Assembly (NCBI RefSeq): GCF_000969605.1
Contig: NZ_JZUE01000011.1
Coordinates: 1-64,000, forward strand
Direction: 5' to 3'
DNA: 64,000 bases
Source: Aquincola tertiaricarbonis
GTDB lineage: Bacteria > Pseudomonadota > Gammaproteobacteria > Burkholderiales > Burkholderiaceae_C
Part shown: positions 8,557 to 19,307 of the stretch, one piece after another
Numbering within the stretch: the first letter of the stretch is position 1
Layout: every line of letters begins with the position of its first letter
Notes under the pieces: model-generated
What the model was told of the DNA's origin: nothing
Database searches by the model: none
The model's input: the letters and a program-made list of their open reading frames with translations, nothing else
Position numbers and translations under genes: made by a program

Positions 8557-10647
8557 TCAGGCCAGGCCGGCGGCTGCGATCAGCAGGTCGATGGCCTTGA
8601 TGCCGATGAAGGGCACGACGACGCCGCCCAGGCCGTAGATGGCCAGGTTGCGCCGCAGCAGCGCGGCCGCGCCCACCGCCCGGTAGGCCACGCCGCGCAG
8701 CGCCAGCGGAATCAGCACCACGATCACCAGCGCGTTGAACACCACCGCCGACAGGATGGCCGACGACGGGCTGGCCAGCTGCATCACGTTGAGTGCCGAC
8801 AGCTGCGGCCAGGTGCCCACGAAGGCGGCCGGCACGATGGCGAAGTACTTGGCCAGGTCGTTGGCGATGCTGAAGGTGGTGAGCGCGCCGCGGGTCATCA
8901 GCATCTGCTTGCCCGTCTCCACGATCTCGATCAGCTTGGTGGGATTGCTGTCCAGGTCCACCATGTTGCCGGCCTCCTTGGCGGCCTGGGTGCCGGTGTT
9001 CATCGCCACCGCCACGTCGGCCTGGGCCAGGGCCGGCGCATCGTTGGTGCCGTCGCCGGTCATGGCCACCAGCCGACCGGCGGCCTGGTGCTCGCGGATC
9101 AGCGCCAGCTTGGCCTCGGGCGTGGCCTCGGCCAGGAAGTCGTCCACGCCGGCCTCGGCCGCGATGGCGGCGGCGGTCAGGCGGTTGTCGCCGGTCACCA
9201 TCACGGTCTGGATGCCCATGCGGCGCAGCTCGGCAAAGCGCTCCTTGATGCCGCCCTTGACCACGTCCTTCAGCTCCACCAGGCCCAGCACGCGGGCGCC
9301 CTCGGCCACCACCAGCGGCGTGCTGCCGCGGCGCGAGACCTCGTCCACCGCGGCCTGCAGCGCCGGCGGAAAGCTGCCGCCCAGCGATTCGACATGGCGG
9401 CGCACCGCGTCGGCCGCGCCCTTGCGCAAGCTGCGTGGCGCCAGGCCGGCGCCCGCGGGCAGGTCCACGCCGCTCATGCGGGTCTGCGCGGTGAAGTGCA
9501 CGAAGCTGGCGCCCTGCGCCGCGCCGTCGTGCTCGCGCAGGCCGTGCTGCTGCCGGGCCAGCACCACGATGCTGCGGCCCTCGGGCGTCTCGTCGGCCAG
9601 CGAGGCCAGCTGCGCCGCCTCGGCCAGCGCAGCCACCGTGACGCCCGTTGAGGGAATGAACTGGTGCGCCTGGCGGTTGCCCAGCGTGATGGTGCCGGTC
9701 TTGTCCAGCAGCAGCACGTCCACGTCGCCGGCGGCCTCGACCGCGCGGCCGGAAGTGGCGATGACGTTGGCCTGCAGCATGCGGCTCATGCCGGCCACGC
9801 CGATGGCGCCGAGCAGGCCCGCGATGGTGGTGGGGATCAGGCACACCAGCAGCGCCACCAGCACCACCAGGCCCACCGGCTGGCCGCCGCCGCCCGACAC
9901 CGCCACGCCGAAGAGCGAGAACGGCAGCAGCGTGGCCACCACGCCCAGGAACACCAGCGTCAGCGCCACCAGCAGGATGGTGAGCGCGATCTCGTTGGGC
10001 GTCTTCTGCCGGCTGGCGTTCTCCACCATCGCGATCATGCGGTCGACGAAGGTCTCGCCCGGGTTGACCGTGACGCGCACCACCACCCAGTCGGACAGCA
10101 CCCGCGTGCCGCCGGTGACGGCGCTGAAGTCGCCGCCCGACTCGCGGATCACCGGGGCCGATTCGCCGGTGATGGCGCTCTCGTCCACCGAGGCCACGCC
10201 GTCGATCACCTCGCCGTCGGCGGGCACCGTCTCGCCGGCTTCCACCAGCACCACGTCGCCCTGGCGCAGCTGGTCGGCCTCCAGCGGATGCCACTGCATC
10301 GCCTCGCGCGGCGTGGTGCTGCGCCGCCAGTCGCCCTGCAGGCGCTTGGCCCAGGTGGTCTTCTTCAGCCCGCGCAGGCTGGCGGCCTGGGCCTTGCTGC
10401 GGCCTTCGGCCAGCGCCTCCGCGAAGTTGGCGAACAGCACGGTGAACCACAGCCACAGCGCCACCGCGGCGGTGAAGGCCGCGGGCTCGGCGATGGCCAG
10501 CGCGGTGGTGAAGGCGCTGCCCACGTACACCACGAACATGACGGGGTTGCGCCACTGCACGCGCGGGTCCAGCTTGCGCAGCGCCTCCAGCAGGGCCGGC
10601 CGCAGCAGCACCGGATCGAACAGGGTGGGTTGGGTCTTGCGACTCAT
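8557..10647 (-). CDS. kdpB: KdpB, P-type potassium ATPase catalytic subunit
   Basis: The 696-residue protein is a complete type IA P-type ATPase. It has the phosphorylation motif DKTGTIT with Asp315, the actuator motif TGES (residues 160-163), and the hinge [11 protein letters not shown]. The IPTTI turn in the membrane helix before the phosphorylation site is also present. It hydrolyses ATP to drive potassium import through KdpA. AAGGA precedes the ATG. It lies 11 bases downstream of kdpA in the kdp operon. Confidence 0.97.
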   Translation of the reverse strand: MSRKTQPTLFDPVLLRPALLEALRKLDPRVQWRNPVMFVVYVGSAFTTALAIAEPAAFTAAVALWLWFTVLFANFAEALAEGRSKAQAASLRGLKKTTWAKRLQGDWRRSTTPREAMQWHPLEADQLRQGDVVLVEAGETVPADGEVIDGVASVDESAITGESAPVIRESGGDFSAVTGGTRVLSDWVVVRVTVNPGETFVDRMIAMVENASRQKTPNEIALTILLVALTLVFLGVVATLLPFSLFGVAVSGGGGQPVGLVVLVALLVCLIPTTIAGLLGAIGVAGMSRMLQANVIATSGRAVEAAGDVDVLLLDKTGTITLGNRQAHQFIPSTGVTVAALAEAAQLASLADETPEGRSIVVLARQQHGLREHDGAAQGASFVHFTAQTRMSGVDLPAGAGLAPRSLRKGAADAVRRHVESLGGSFPPALQAAVDEVSRRGSTPLVVAEGARVLGLVELKDVVKGGIKERFAELRRMGIQTVMVTGDNRLTAAAIAAEAGVDDFLAEATPEAKLALIREHQAAGRLVAMTGDGTNDAPALAQADVAVAMNTGTQAAKEAGNMVDLDSNPTKLIEIVETGKQMLMTRGALTTFSIANDLAKYFAIVPAAFVGTWPQLSALNVMQLASPSSAILSAVVFNALVIVVLIPLALRGVAYRAVGAAALLRRNLAIYGLGGVVVPFIGIKAIDLLIAAAGLA

Positions 10648-10658
10648 CGACAGGTCCT

Positions 10659-12367
<1,709 letters not shown>

Positions 12368-12371
<4 letters not shown>

Positions 12372-12463
12372 GAGAATTTCTCCGGCCGCAGCAGGGCGGC
12401 CACCAGCACGACCAGCAGGCCGGCCGCCAGCGCGGCGGCCACCCAATACCACAGCATGTTCAT
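12368..12463 (-). CDS. kdpF: KdpF, small accessory subunit (31 aa)
   Basis: A 31-codon ORF starts [15 protein letters not shown], forms a single hydrophobic helix and ends RPEKFS. The Arg-Pro-Glu-Lys-Phe ending is the signature of KdpF, the lipid-like subunit that stabilises KdpABC in the membrane. The stop overlaps the kdpA start (ATGA) and its own start overlaps the stop of another small ORF upstream, so the three reading frames form an unbroken coupled chain. Confidence 0.92.
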
Positions 12464-12564
12464 GGCCGCTGCACCTGCGGCGGCTGCAGCGCCTGGCAGC
12501 CATGCGCCAGGGCCAGCATGGCCAGCCAGAGGGCGGCGGCCAGTGCGAGATAGACAAGGTCCAT
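12460..12564 (-). CDS. small membrane peptide (34 aa) leading the kdp operon
   Basis: A 34-codon ORF starts with ATG at 12564 behind an ideal ribosome binding site, AAGGAGG with six bases of spacing. This is the strongest in the operon. It begins [17 protein letters not shown], a single predicted membrane helix, and ends in a polar Gln/Pro tail with one Cys. Its TGA overlaps the kdpF ATG as ATGA, exactly as kdpF overlaps kdpA. Placement, coding geometry and composition argue that it is translated and belongs to the Kdp system. I do not know a named family for it. It could be an extra accessory subunit or a leader that delivers ribosomes to kdpF. Confidence 0.72.
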   Translation of the reverse strand: MDLVYLALAAALWLAMLALAHGCQALQPPQVQRP

Positions 12565-12587
12565 GAGGTCCTCCTTAGAGGAAGACG

Positions 12588-12593
12588 ATGCTA
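12588..12593 (-). promoter_or_regulatory. possible -10 element of the kdp promoter
   Basis: On the minus strand the hexamer reads TAGCAT and lies 24 bases upstream of the first ATG of the operon. No good -35 sits 17 bases away, as expected of a promoter that depends on an activator such as KdpE. The nearest phased repeats start 10 bases further upstream. Assignment is by position only. Confidence 0.3.
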
Positions 12594-12602
12594 GGCAGCA
12601 GG

Positions 12603-12654
12603 GTGTCAAGACGGTGGCAAGAAGCGGGGGGTGGGTGTCAAGAACGCATCAAGA
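12603..12654 (-). promoter_or_regulatory. two helically phased repeat pairs, candidate KdpE operator
   Basis: Four CAAGA elements (read on the plus strand) start at 12607, 12618, 12639 and 12650, giving steps of 11, 21 and 11 bases. They form two similar 20-base units, 12603-12622 and 12635-12654, each opening with GTGTCAAGA. Tandem half-sites 11 bases apart are the usual arrangement for OmpR/PhoB-family regulators, and KdpE is one. The units lie just upstream of the candidate -10 of kdp. That KdpE binds here is inference. Confidence 0.5.
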
Positions 12655-12765
12655 GGGTGGTGCCTGCTTGTCTAGACAGGTTCTGGCCTGGTTCGCCGTG
12701 TGGTGGCTTGCTGCGGGCGGCTTGCGCAGGGCCGTGCGGGCAGGCCCGGGGGCTTAGCTTCCGCG

Positions 12766-12784
12766 GTCCGTGCTGCGCACGGAC
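12766..12784. repeat. perfect inverted repeat, 8-bp arms, 3-bp loop
   Basis: GTCCGTGC and GCACGGAC flank TGC. The dyad lies 170 bases before the LLM oxidoreductase gene and 200 bases before the kdp genes. It could be an operator or a short stem-loop. No T-tract follows on either strand, so a terminator is unlikely. Confidence 0.4.
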
Positions 12785-12954
12785 TGCCCCGCGCGGCGGC
12801 CGAACAAGAACAGCACCGACAGCCGCGGCACAAGCATCCGCCTGACCTAGAGCGCACCGTCCAGCACAAGGCAGCCGAACAAGACACTTCCGACGGCTTA
12901 CCCGGCAGGAAGGTCAACACTTGCCATTCCCACCCGAGACCCCAAGTGCACCAG

Positions 12955-13961
<1,007 letters not shown>

Positions 13962-13962
<1 letters not shown>

Positions 13963-13983
13963 GCCGGCGGCGGCGGGCCGGCT
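13962..13983. terminator. hairpin between convergent genes
   Basis: AGCCGGC (13962-13968) and GCCGGCT (13977-13983) form a perfect 7-bp stem with an 8-base loop. It touches the stop codons of both convergent genes. A bidirectional terminator role is plausible, though no T-tract is present. Confidence 0.35.
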
Positions 13984-14914
13984 ACCAGCGCGTGCCCGGT
14001 CCCACCACGATGCGGTCGGGGTCGTCGCTGCGGCTGCTGAACACCGCCTCGCCGCCCAGCGCGTTCTGCAGCAGCGCGCCCCAGTTGCCATGGGCTTGCT
14101 GACGCTCCAGCGCGGCTTCGCGGGCCTGCACCAGCTGCTGGAACCCGCGCGAATCGTCGCCGCCCACGCGGTCGGTGGCACGGGCCGGTGCGGTGCCCAT
14201 GTGCACCGCGATGCGCCGGCAGATGGCGCCGTACATCTGGGCGATGCGTGACGGCGTGAGCTGCCGCGAGGCGGCCAGCTGGCCGGGCGTCATGCCCACG
14301 CCCAGGTAGGCGTCGATCACCTGGCGGTCGCCCTCCGGCAGCGCCGCGAAGATCGCCTCCAGCCGCTGCATCAGCAGCCCGGTGTCCACCCGCGCCTCCA
14401 CTTCCTCCTGCGGCGTGGCCGGTTCGCGGTGGGTGCGCATGGGGGCGTCGTCGCCGGGGTCGGTGGGCGTCAGGCTCTCGGTGCGGGCCATGGCGGCCGA
14501 CTGGTCGAGCTGCGCCACCTCTTCCACCGTCAACCCGCAGGTCTCGCCCACCTCGGCCATCGTGGCCGGGCGGCCATGCAGCGCCAGCCAGCGTTCACGC
14601 GCGATGTCCACCGCCTTGATCTTGCGACGCTCGGCCCGCGGCAGCACGTCCATCGCACGCAGCTCGTCGATCATCGCGCCGCGCACGCGGGAGCGGGCAT
14701 AGCGCACGAAGGCCTCCCGCGCTTCCTCCGTCTCGTGGCTGCCGCCGAACTCGAAGGACAGTGCGGCCTGCGCCACCGCAATCAAGCCGGCCTGGATCAG
14801 GTCGGCCCGTTCCACGTTCGAGGGCAGCTTGCGCGCCAGCGTGGCCGCTTCCTGGCGCACCCACGAGGTGTTGCGGGCGATCAGGGAGGACGGCACGCCG
14901 TGCATCGAGATCAT
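13982..14914 (-). CDS. FliA/WhiG-type alternative sigma factor
   Basis: The 310-residue protein carries sigma-70 regions 2, 3 and 4 in the FliA style. Region 2 includes DLIQAGLIAVAQAALSFE and VRGAMIDELRAMD. Region 3 includes LHGRPATMAEVGETCGL. Region 4 is a helix-turn-helix with LPEGDRQVIDAYLGVGMTPGQLA. FliA directs flagellar and chemotaxis promoters, but no flagellar gene is nearby. The protein is 60-70 residues longer than typical FliA because of a C-terminal tail rich in Asp, Arg and Gln with no recognised fold. ATG 14914 has AAGGA upstream. It may be a second, specialised sigma-28-like factor. Confidence 0.8.
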   Translation of the reverse strand: MISMHGVPSSLIARNTSWVRQEAATLARKLPSNVERADLIQAGLIAVAQAALSFEFGGSHETEEAREAFVRYARSRVRGAMIDELRAMDVLPRAERRKIKAVDIARERWLALHGRPATMAEVGETCGLTVEEVAQLDQSAAMARTESLTPTDPGDDAPMRTHREPATPQEEVEARVDTGLLMQRLEAIFAALPEGDRQVIDAYLGVGMTPGQLAASRQLTPSRIAQMYGAICRRIAVHMGTAPARATDRVGGDDSRGFQQLVQAREAALERQQAHGNWGALLQNALGGEAVFSSRSDDPDRIVVGPGTRW

Positions 14915-15043
14915 GGTGGTCCTTGCGACATGCCTTCTGTTGGCAATCGCCGTTCCGGCATGTGGCGGCATGCAGGACGCTGCCGACAGCCCTCCACGGC
15001 CGCCGCCGATGGCCCGCGCCCACCGCCTGGGCAGACTGGCGTC

Positions 15044-15907
15044 ATGAGAACGAGCAGTCTTGCAGCCGCCGCCCTGCTGGCCCTGGCGGCCGCGGCCGGC
15101 GCGGCCACGCCAGCGCCGCTGGCACAGCGCCACGAGGCGCTGCGCGCCGAGCTGGAACGCAGCCCCTTCGGCCGGCCGCTGCTGCTGCAGGCCAGCGCCC
15201 GCGATGACGCACCCAGCGGCGAGGTGCTGGCGGTGCTGCAGCAGCCTTTCGCGCGCGTGGCGCGCACGCTGGGCCAGCCCGAAGGCTGGTGCGCCCTCAT
15301 GCTGCTGCAGACCAACGTGAAGGCCTGCAGCGTGCAGGGCGAGGCGCCGCGCCGGCAGCTGGTGGTGGCGGTGGCGCGCCGCCATACCGACAGCGTGGAC
15401 CAGGCCGAGCGCATCACCTTCGAGCACCGCACCGAGGCCGCCGACGGCCAGCGCCTGGCCATGGCGCTGGTGGCCGACCAGGGGCCGGTGGGCACCGCCG
15501 ACTATGCGCTGCGCTTCGAGGCCGTGCCGCTGCCCGACGACCGCACCGTGGTGCAGCTCACCTATGCCTACCGCCCGGGCCTGATGGCCCGCATGGCCAC
15601 CTCCGCCTACCTGTCGACCGCCGGTCGCAACAAGGTGGGCTTCACCGTCACCGGCCAGGACGAGCAGGGCCGGCCGCAGCGGGTGGGCGGCATCCAGGGC
15701 ATCGCCGAGCGCAACACCATGCGCTACTTCCTGGCGATGGAAGCCGTGCTGCGCACCGCCGACCTGCCGCCCGACCAGCGGCTGGAACGCCGGCTGCAGG
15801 GCTTCCATGCGGCGCTGGAGCGCCATCCGCAGCAGTTGCATGAGCTGACGCTGCAGGAGTACCTGGCGCTCAAGCGCCGGGAGCTGGGTGAAGGCGCAGC
15901 CTCCTAG
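15044..15907 (+). CDS. exported protein of unknown function
   Basis: The 287-residue protein starts with a clear signal peptide (MRTSSLAAAALLALAAAAGA) and is likely periplasmic. The mature part is mixed alpha/beta with two Cys residues about 11 apart (WCALM and KACSV), so a disulfide is possible. It has no transmembrane helix after the signal and no catalytic motif I can recognise. It is divergent from the sigma factor gene and its last bases overlap the end of the convergent FMN reductase gene by 4. I cannot name a family. Confidence 0.7.
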   Translation: MRTSSLAAAALLALAAAAGAATPAPLAQRHEALRAELERSPFGRPLLLQASARDDAPSGEVLAVLQQPFARVARTLGQPEGWCALMLLQTNVKACSVQGEAPRRQLVVAVARRHTDSVDQAERITFEHRTEAADGQRLAMALVADQGPVGTADYALRFEAVPLPDDRTVVQLTYAYRPGLMARMATSAYLSTAGRNKVGFTVTGQDEQGRPQRVGGIQGIAERNTMRYFLAMEAVLRTADLPPDQRLERRLQGFHAALERHPQQLHELTLQEYLALKRRELGEGAAS

Positions 15908-16473
15908 GCAGCCAACCTGAGCTCCGGCAGCACCCGCGCCCAGCGCTCCAGCTCGGCCAGCATGCCGTGGCATGCGGTGGCCGCATCGGCACTCGCGGCC
16001 AGCTCGCCGTCCTTCAGCTGCTGCGCGATGCCGGGAAAGGCGACCGCCTCCAGCATCGGCACCATCTTGAAGGTGGTGAGCACCTGCCGCGCCAGCTGCA
16101 CCGCGCGCACGCCGCCACCGGCGCCGCCGTAGCTGACGAAGCCGGCCGGCTTGTACTGCCACTCGTTGACCAGGAAGGTCATCGCATTCAGCCAGGCCGA
16201 GGGCGGCGCGTAGTTGTACTCGGGCATCACGAACACGAAGGCATCGGCCGCGGCCACGCTGCGGCTCCAGCGCCGGGTGTGCTCATGCTGGTAGCGGCCG
16301 GTGCGCGGATGCTCCGGCTCGTCGAACACCGGCAGGCCGAAGTCGGCCAGCTCCAGCAGCTGCGCATCGAAGCCGCCGTGCGCCTGGGCCACGCCGTGCG
16401 CCCAGCGGCCCACCGCGCTGCCCACGCGGCCCGGCCGGGTGCTGCACACGATGGTCTGCAGCACCGGCTTCAT
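15904..16473 (-). CDS. NAD(P)H-dependent FMN reductase family protein
   Basis: The 189-residue flavodoxin-like protein has the phosphate-binding loop CSTRPGRVG near the N terminus and the MPEYNYAPPSAWLNAM motif typical of SsuE/ArsH-like NADPH:FMN reductases. It may supply reduced flavin or reduce quinones and azo compounds. Its ATG overlaps the stop of the upstream dioxygenase gene as ATGA, so both are made together. A role in reducing a quinone form of the dioxygenase substrate is an attractive inference. Confidence 0.82.
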   Translation of the reverse strand: MKPVLQTIVCSTRPGRVGSAVGRWAHGVAQAHGGFDAQLLELADFGLPVFDEPEHPRTGRYQHEHTRRWSRSVAAADAFVFVMPEYNYAPPSAWLNAMTFLVNEWQYKPAGFVSYGGAGGGVRAVQLARQVLTTFKMVPMLEAVAFPGIAQQLKDGELAASADAATACHGMLAELERWARVLPELRLAA

Positions 16474-17366
16474 GCGGACGGCCCCGGTGCCAGCCGGAAG
16501 TCGTAGTGCGCCGACCAGTACGGTTTGCGCATCGGCCGGCCGTCCACCGCGGTGCCGGGCTCATGCTGCTCGAAGGGCACGATCAGGCTGTCACGCACGC
16601 CAAACACCACGTCGGTGTCGATGTAGGGGCTGTCGGCCACGAAGAGGTGGGTGGTCACCGGCACATGGCCTTCGGCCGACACCATCATGTGGATGTGGCC
16701 CGGCCGGTTGGGGTCGCGGCCCATGCGCTCGATCATGCGGCCCACCGGGCCGTCCATCGGGATCGGGTAGTAGCTCGGCCGGATCGACCAGAACCAGAAG
16801 CGGCCCTGGTCGTCGGTGCGGAAGCGGCCGCGTGCGCGCATCTCGGTGTTGTCGGCCATCTGCATGTCGTAGTTGCCTTCGCCGTCGCCGGACCATACGT
16901 CCAGCAGCGCGCCGGCCAGCGGCCGGCCGTCGGTGTCGGTCACGCGGCCGGTGTACAGCGCGGGCTCGCCGGGCACGCCTTCGCCGATGTCGAAGCCCAG
17001 CGGCCGGTCGGGCGCACCCTCCCAGTAGTAGGGGCCCTGCACCGTGGCCTCCGTGGCCGGCGTGGCGCCCTGGGCGCCGCCGCTGGCGCGGGCCTGCGCC
17101 AGCGCCACCACCAGCATCGACAGGCCCAGCGTGTCCGACAGCAGGATGAATTCCTGCCGCTTGTCGGTGCACTGCTGGCCGGCGGCGGTGAGGAACTGGA
17201 TGGCCTGCATCCATTCCTCGCCCGTCAGGTCCACCTCGCGCGCGAAGTCGTGCAGATGGGTCACCAGTGCGGTCATCAACTGCTTGAAGCGGGCATCGGT
17301 GCAGCCGGCCAGGCGGCCCAGCACCTCGTCGGTCAGGCTGTGGACGGCATCGGATGCGTCGGCCAT
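16470..17366 (-). CDS. intradiol ring-cleavage dioxygenase (catechol/hydroxyquinol 1,2-dioxygenase type)
   Basis: The 298-residue protein has the N-terminal dimerisation helices and the beta-sandwich of intradiol dioxygenases. All four non-heme Fe(III) ligands are visible: Tyr166, Tyr200 (RPSYYPIP), His224 and His226 (RPGHIHMMV), at almost the same positions as in classical catechol 1,2-dioxygenase. It opens a catechol or hydroxyquinol ring between the two hydroxyls. ATG 17366 has AGGAG at good spacing. It is divergent from a LysR gene and heads a two-gene operon. A 35-base sequence in its promoter recurs in front of 18464. No muconate cycloisomerase or maleylacetate reductase is nearby. Confidence 0.9.
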   Translation of the reverse strand: MADASDAVHSLTDEVLGRLAGCTDARFKQLMTALVTHLHDFAREVDLTGEEWMQAIQFLTAAGQQCTDKRQEFILLSDTLGLSMLVVALAQARASGGAQGATPATEATVQGPYYWEGAPDRPLGFDIGEGVPGEPALYTGRVTDTDGRPLAGALLDVWSGDGEGNYDMQMADNTEMRARGRFRTDDQGRFWFWSIRPSYYPIPMDGPVGRMIERMGRDPNRPGHIHMMVSAEGHVPVTTHLFVADSPYIDTDVVFGVRDSLIVPFEQHEPGTAVDGRPMRKPYWSAHYDFRLAPGPSA

Positions 17367-17402
17367 GGCATGTCTCCTGGAGTTGTGGGACGCACCATAT
17401 CC

Positions 17403-17437
17403 ATTGACCTCCCCGCGCAGAAGTGAAGTTTTTCGAT
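17403..17437 (-). promoter_or_regulatory. operator copy 1 of the adjacent LysR regulator (candidate)
   Basis: Read toward the dioxygenase gene the site is ATCGAAA-N2-CTTCACTTC-N11-GTCAAT. The same pattern with identical spacing occurs at 18391-18425 in front of the lyase operon. It ends 36 bases before the dioxygenase ATG. An outer inverted repeat GTGAA/TTCAC (17423-17450) overlaps it, as often seen in LysR sites. Confidence 0.6.
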
Positions 17438-17478
17438 AAATTGCATTCACCGCATCGATTGCCCGACGGGCGCCCGCC

Positions 17479-18381
17479 ATGGAACTGCGACACCTGCGCT
17501 ACTTCACCGCGCTGGCCGAGTGCCTGAACTTCACCCGTGCCGCCGAGCGGGTGCACGTCACCCAGTCCACGCTGTCGCACCAGATCAAGCAGCTGGAGGA
17601 CGAGCTGGGCCACGAGCTGTTCGACCGCATCGGACGCCGCGTGCTGCTGACGGAGGCGGGCGAGACCTTCCTCGGCTATGCCTCCAAGGCGCTGCGCGAG
17701 GTGGACCAGGGCCTGGGCGAGCTCAAGCGCTCGGCCGGCGCGCTGTCGGGCGAGGTGCGCATCGGCGCCACGCACACCTTCAACCTGGGCTTCGTGCCGG
17801 AATGCCTGGCCGCCTTCCTGGCCCGCCATCCCACGGTGAAGATCAGCGTGGACGAGCTGTCGGCCGATGCCATCGCGCAGCGGCTCCTGGAAGGCACGCT
17901 GGACGTCGGCATCGCCTACCAGCCCACCGACGCCGGCCTGCTGTGGTTCGAGCCGCTCTACAACGAGGAGATGGTGCTGGTGGTGGGCGCCGCCCATGCG
18001 CTGGCCGGCCGCCGCCGCGTGCGCATGGTGGAGCTGCACAAGCAGCCGCTGGTGATGCTGCCGCGGGTGTTCACCACCCGCGTGATGCTGGATGCCTGCC
18101 TGGCCAGCTGCGGCGCCGAGCCGCTGGTGGCCGCCGAGATGAACACCATCGCGCCGATGATCGACCTGGTGGCGCGCACCGGGCTGGCGGCCATCGTCTC
18201 GCGCCACGCCGTGCCGGCGCGGGCCGACATCCGCACCGTGCCGCTGGAAAGCCCCACGCCGATGCGCACGCCCGGCCTGCTGTGGAAGCGGGAGGTGCGC
18301 CAGAGCGCGGCGGTGAAGAGCTTCGCGCGCGAGATCCGCAAGGCGGCCTTGGGCCGCAGCCTGCAGCCATCGATGCCGTAG
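17479..18381 (+). CDS. LysR-type transcriptional regulator
   Basis: The 300-residue protein has the N-terminal winged helix-turn-helix of the LysR family (ELRHLRYFTALAECLNFTRA, AERVHVTQSTLSHQIKQLE) and the two-lobe periplasmic-binding-protein-like effector domain. It resembles the CynR/CatR group. The gene is divergent from the dioxygenase/FMN reductase operon and is followed 82 bases later by the lyase/TTT/CoA-transferase operon. Matching sequences in front of both operons suggest that it controls both. Confidence 0.92.
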   Translation: MELRHLRYFTALAECLNFTRAAERVHVTQSTLSHQIKQLEDELGHELFDRIGRRVLLTEAGETFLGYASKALREVDQGLGELKRSAGALSGEVRIGATHTFNLGFVPECLAAFLARHPTVKISVDELSADAIAQRLLEGTLDVGIAYQPTDAGLLWFEPLYNEEMVLVVGAAHALAGRRRVRMVELHKQPLVMLPRVFTTRVMLDACLASCGAEPLVAAEMNTIAPMIDLVARTGLAAIVSRHAVPARADIRTVPLESPTPMRTPGLLWKREVRQSAAVKSFAREIRKAALGRSLQPSMP

Positions 18382-18390
18382 ATCAACCGC

Positions 18391-18425
18391 ATCGAAATTC
18401 TTCACTTCCTGCCTGCGCAGTCAAT
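18391..18425 (+). promoter_or_regulatory. operator copy 2 of the LysR regulator (candidate)
   Basis: The site reads ATCGAAA-N2-CTTCACTTC-N11-GTCAAT, with 22 defined positions shared and the same gaps as copy 1. It ends 38 bases before the lyase ATG, against 36 bases for copy 1. Equal spacing relative to both start codons points to a shared promoter and activator site. Confidence 0.6.
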
Positions 18426-18463
18426 CCTTAACGTCCGCCTCCATCCGACGTGAAAGGAACGAC

Positions 18464-19273
18464 ATGAAGATCGGCAAGGAGACACTGCCGCGCACCGCCA
18501 TCTGCACCTCCGACGAACACAGCATCACCGTGCGCGGCATGGACCTGTGCAGCGAGCTGATCGGCAAGGTGGGCTTCACCGACTACTTCCACCTGCTGGT
18601 CACCGGCCGGCGCCCCACGCCGGCCGCCACCGCGGTGCTGGACGCCACGCTGGTGGCCATTGCCGAGCATGGCCTGGTGCCCAGCGTGCAGGCCAGCCGC
18701 ATGACGCTGGCGGCCGCGCCCGATGCGCTGCAGGGCGCGGTGGCCGCGGGCATCCTGGGCTGCGGCTCGGTGATCCTGGGCGCATCGGAAACCGCCGGCC
18801 GGCTGTTCCACGAGATCGACCAGCGCGCCGCGGGTGCGGAGGATGCGGCGCTGGACGAAGTGGCGCTGGCGGTGGTGACGGAGTACCGCCAGGCCGGCAG
18901 GCAGATTCCCGGCTATGGCCATCCGCTGCACAAGGCGCGTGACCCGCGGGTGGATGCGCTGTTCCGCGTGGCGAAGGAGGCCGGCGCCGGCCTGCGCTTC
19001 GTGCACATTGCCGAGAGCGTGGAACGGGTGCTGCCGCAGGCGGTGGGCAAGGCGCTCAAGCTCAACGTGTCGGCGGCCATTCCGGCGGTGCTGCTGGGGA
19101 TCGGCTTCCCGCTGCCAGCGCTCAAGGGCGTGCCCATCCTGGCGCGCACCGCGGGCCTGATCGCCCACCTGAACGAGGAGCTGGAGCGCTCCATCGGCTT
19201 CGCCCTCTCGTACCAGGCCACGCGCGAGCTGCAGTACGACGGCCCGCCGCCCCCCGCGCGCGCCGCGGCATAG
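18464..19273 (+). CDS. citrate-synthase-like / citryl-CoA lyase family protein
   Basis: The 269-residue protein is a short member of the citrate synthase fold. It keeps His69 (AEHG) and His153 in PGYGHPLHKARDPR, the equivalents of two catalytic histidines. The position that normally holds the catalytic Asp in the Asn-Val-Asp motif is Ser203 here (LNVSAAIPAVLL). Family members cleave or form citryl-CoA or related hydroxyacyl-CoA. The missing Asp makes the exact reaction uncertain. AAGGA lies eight bases before the ATG. It heads an operon with two TTT binding proteins and a CoA transferase. Confidence 0.75.
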   Translation: MKIGKETLPRTAICTSDEHSITVRGMDLCSELIGKVGFTDYFHLLVTGRRPTPAATAVLDATLVAIAEHGLVPSVQASRMTLAAAPDALQGAVAAGILGCGSVILGASETAGRLFHEIDQRAAGAEDAALDEVALAVVTEYRQAGRQIPGYGHPLHKARDPRVDALFRVAKEAGAGLRFVHIAESVERVLPQAVGKALKLNVSAAIPAVLLGIGFPLPALKGVPILARTAGLIAHLNEELERSIGFALSYQATRELQYDGPPPPARAAA

Positions 19274-19307
19274 ATCGACCACACCCATAACGACCGGAGA
19301 CAACACC

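Larger units (their letters stand above)
12565..12954. other. 390-base intergenic region between kdp and the LLM oxidoreductase
   Basis: This is the longest gene-free stretch in the window. It holds the phased repeats and -10 candidate for kdp at its left end. Further right are a 10-bp palindrome TGTCTAGACA (12669-12678) and a perfect 8-3-8 inverted repeat, GTCCGTGC-TGC-GCACGGAC (12766-12784). I see no convincing coding region; open frames here lack ribosome binding sites and have frame-shadow composition. Confidence 0.6.

Noticed and set aside
12604-12641. Two TTGACA hexamers (minus strand) as -35 boxes of kdp
   Set aside because: No matching -10 lies 16-18 bases downstream of either copy; they are part of the phased repeats and better explained as regulator half-sites.
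17423-17450. GTGAA/TTCAC repeat as an independent operator
   Set aside because: Arms are five bases only and it overlaps the better supported 35-base shared pattern; treated as part of that site.
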